Assembly: GCA_030425615.1 (NCBI GenBank)
Contig: JAUIAI010000076.1
Coordinates: 1-8,251 of the forward strand
Direction: 5' to 3'
Source of the DNA: Gammaproteobacteria bacterium
GTDB taxonomy: Bacteria; Pseudomonadota; Gammaproteobacteria; Burkholderiales; Burkholderiaceae_E
DNA length: 8,251 nt
The position numbers and the translations under genes are program-made. How positions within the stretch are numbered: the stretch's first letter is position 1; the number at the start of each line of letters is the position of its first letter. Shown here piece by piece: positions 6,774-8,251 of the stretch. Under the pieces are notes generated by a model that was given only the letters and a program-made list of their open reading frames with translations, searched no databases and was not told where the DNA came from.

Positions 6774-7668
6774 GATCGGCAGCCATGCGCAGGGTCAGAT
6801 CGACCAGCAGCGGACTGTGATCAGACAACCTCGCCCAGGCCGGCCCGCGCAACACCTCCGCGCGCTGCACCTCGAAGCCGCGCAGATAGAGCCGGTCCAT
6901 CCGCAACCAGGGGACGAGAGACGGGAAGGTCCGGGCGCCGCGTACCCGTCGCGGCATCTGCCAGACGAATTCGTCACGCTCGACGATTCCGAGATCCGTC
7001 AGCCGGTCAGTGACGTAACGCGCGGCCTGATTGACCCGCCGGTAACGGGGCCGGAACGAATCGAAGGCCTCCACCAGACCGAGCTCGTCGTACAGCCGGT
7101 TCGACAGCCGGTTTTGCCAGTCGTTGAAATCACCGCCGACCAGGAGCGGAGCATCCCCGGCGACTTCTTCGCGTATCCAGCGAACCAGCACGTCGAGCTG
7201 ACGCTGACGGCTGCGCGCGAAAAGGCCGAAATGGACCACGAAGCAATGGACCGCCTGCCGGTTGATCGTGACCACGCAGTGCAGCAGCCCGCGCTTCTCG
7301 AGTGCATGATCGGAGACGTCACGGTTCTCCCGGTGAACGATGGGGAACCGTGACAGCAGCGCGTTGCCGTGATGTCCGTGCAGATAGTTGGCGTTGTTGC
7401 CGTAGGCCGACTCGAAGACGTGCCTGCGGCTGGCGCTGCGCGACAGGAACTGATGCTGGGGCTCGTTCGGCCACTCCGCGAACCGGGTGGCGTGGCGTGC
7501 GTTCCTGCCCTGCACCTCCTGCAGGAAGACCAGGTCCGCGTCGAGTTCGTGCAGGCGGTCCCGCAGATCGTGGATGACCGGCACCCGCCGCAGGCCGAAG
7601 AGATCGTGCAACACCCCCTTGTGGATGTTGTACGTGGCGGCGCGAAGCCTGAAACCGCCTGGTCTCAT
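6763..7668 (-). CDS. ybhP: YbhP-like endonuclease/exonuclease/phosphatase family protein
   Basis: 301 residues; E. coli YbhP is about 250. A cytoplasmic, Mg-dependent phosphoesterase of the EEP fold whose substrate is not established. All catalytic elements are present: N14 in TYNIHKG (12-18), E51 in LQEV, the YbhP-like YGNNANYLHGHHGNALLSR region (89-107), H146 in VVHFGL, D180 and N182 in GGDFNDW (178-184), and D283-H284 in LSDHSPLL. NRDVS (115-119) and EKRG (124-127) also match E. coli YbhP. The start is ATG 7668, which forms an ATGA overlap with the nudB stop; a longer frame reaches 7881 but only overlaps nudB and adds no domain. It runs directly into clsB, the same partner as in E. coli, so it probably acts in phospholipid metabolism with ClsB (inference). 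The extra length is mostly after residue 195. Confidence 0.9.
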   Translation of the reverse strand: MRPGGFRLRAATYNIHKGVLHDLFGLRRVPVIHDLRDRLHELDADLVFLQEVQGRNARHATRFAEWPNEPQHQFLSRSASRRHVFESAYGNNANYLHGHHGNALLSRFPIVHRENRDVSDHALEKRGLLHCVVTINRQAVHCFVVHFGLFARSRQRQLDVLVRWIREEVAGDAPLLVGGDFNDWQNRLSNRLYDELGLVEAFDSFRPRYRRVNQAARYVTDRLTDLGIVERDEFVWQMPRRVRGARTFPSLVPWLRMDRLYLRGFEVQRAEVLRGPAWARLSDHSPLLVDLTLRMAADRAA

Positions 7669-8117
7669 CGGGATTCCGCGCTGGCGAGACGGTCCGGCAA
7701 CATGCGGATGGCCTGCGCATTGGTCCATGAGAAGCACCGGTCGGCGGCGTCGCGCCAATGCATCCAGCGGTGATCGCGATGCTCGCGCGCGTTCAATCTG
7801 ACGCTCACCCGGTCCGGAAGGGTCAGGCCGAAGACATGCTCGACATTGTGCGTGACGCCGGGGGCATAACGGTGCCGCCACGACGGGTAGATCTCGTAGC
7901 GATGTTCGAGACCCCAGTCGACCAGACGGTGGTCCTCCGAATCGATGCCGGTTTCCTCGAGCACTTCACGCCGGCAGGTGAGCGCCAGCGGCTCGGCCGC
8001 TGTCTCGAGAGAACCGGTGACCGACTGCCAGAACCCGGGGTGATCGGCACGTTCGATGAGCAGCACCTCGAGCGCCGCCGTGTGCACGATCACCAATACC
8101 GACTCGGGAATCTTCAT
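7665..8117 (-). CDS. nudB: Dihydroneopterin triphosphate diphosphatase (Nudix)
   Basis: 150 residues, the same as E. coli NudB. Removes pyrophosphate from 7,8-dihydroneopterin triphosphate in folate synthesis. Hallmarks are KIPESVLVIVH at the N-terminus, FWQSVTGS (29-36), the Nudix box with R50-E51 and E54-E55-x-G57, and RHRYAPGVT (81-89), which is characteristic of NudB. The box has six residues between G35 and E42 instead of the usual five. I chose ATG 8117 because GGAG lies seven bases upstream and the length fits the family; ATG 8156 and GTG 8171 are in frame but lack a good ribosome site and would add a tail of 13-18 residues. It follows aspS by 72 bases, as in the E. coli order aspS-nudB, and overlaps the ybhP-like gene by four bases. 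Confidence 0.93.
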   Translation of the reverse strand: MKIPESVLVIVHTAALEVLLIERADHPGFWQSVTGSLETAAEPLALTCRREVLEETGIDSEDHRLVDWGLEHRYEIYPSWRHRYAPGVTHNVEHVFGLTLPDRVSVRLNAREHRDHRWMHWRDAADRCFSWTNAQAIRMLPDRLASAESR

Positions 8118-8189
8118 CGCGGTGCTCCGGCGAATCGGATCGGGTTCCTCGGTCATGTCCGGTCCGGGCACGGCAGTCCGGCCCCGGCC

Positions 8190-8251
8190 TCAGCCCGCCT
8201 TGGCCGCGCTCTCGGGAGCCGGCTGGCGCAACCGGATGTGAAGTTCGCGCA
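8190..8251 (-). CDS. aspS: Aspartyl-tRNA synthetase, C-terminal 19 residues
   Basis: Only the 3' end is in the window. It reads RELHIRLRQPAPESAAKAG then TGA at 8192-8190. The LRELHIRLR-type ending is typical of gammaproteobacterial AspRS, and the gene directly precedes nudB, its usual neighbour. The enzyme charges tRNA-Asp. The identification rests on this short tail plus context. It is expected to continue beyond base 8251. Confidence 0.75.
   Translation of the reverse strand, partial: RELHIRLRQPAPESAAKAG

Noticed and set aside
6763..7881. Longer version of the ybhP-like protein starting at 7881
   Set aside because: The extra 71 residues are an out-of-frame reading of nudB, and ATG 7668 gives the typical stop-start overlap and a family-like N-terminus.

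Overview
The window is GC-rich throughout, with strong codon-position bias, and looks like the chromosome of a gammaproteobacterium. The best markers are the aspS-nudB neighbourhood at the right end, the ybhP-clsB pair next to it, and a cytoplasmic-membrane GGDEF/EAL protein at the left end. I cannot name the genus. No RNA gene, insertion sequence, CRISPR array or phage gene is visible, and no gene-free stretch exceeds 300 bases.

Layout. (1) Bases 1-1753, minus strand: a large GGDEF-EAL cyclic-di-GMP protein that runs off the left edge, with two membrane segments, a HAMP linker, an intact GGDEF with its inhibitory site, and an EAL domain whose signature reads EGL. (2) 1912-2268, minus: a small exported protein of unknown family whose C-terminus looks like an outer-membrane beta-signal. 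Its 177-base upstream region holds two inverted repeats, one lying on a consensus -35 box. (3) 2446-3285, minus: a DUF429 protein. (4) 3313-4506, plus: the only plus-strand gene, an iron-containing alcohol dehydrogenase of the maleylacetate-reductase-like type, divergent from DUF429 with only 27 bases between start codons. (5) 4523-5416, minus: an EamA/DMT transporter, convergent with the dehydrogenase. (6) 5478-8251, minus: in transcription order aspS (3' end only), nudB, a ybhP-like endonuclease/exonuclease/phosphatase protein and clsB. nudB and ybhP share an ATGA overlap, and ybhP and clsB overlap by 11 bases.

How the genes fit together. The right half reads as one minus-strand operon, aspS-nudB-ybhP-clsB, possibly continuing into the EamA gene. 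It joins a tRNA synthetase, a folate-pathway Nudix hydrolase and a phospholipid (cardiolipin) module. The left half is a looser set. The small exported protein sits directly upstream of the c-di-GMP enzyme on the same strand, so the two could be co-transcribed, but the sequence alone does not prove this. Most of the window is ordinary core or near-core metabolism. The least understood parts are the small exported protein with its palindromic promoter region, the unusual metal-site sequence of the dehydrogenase, and the EGL variant of the c-di-GMP enzyme.
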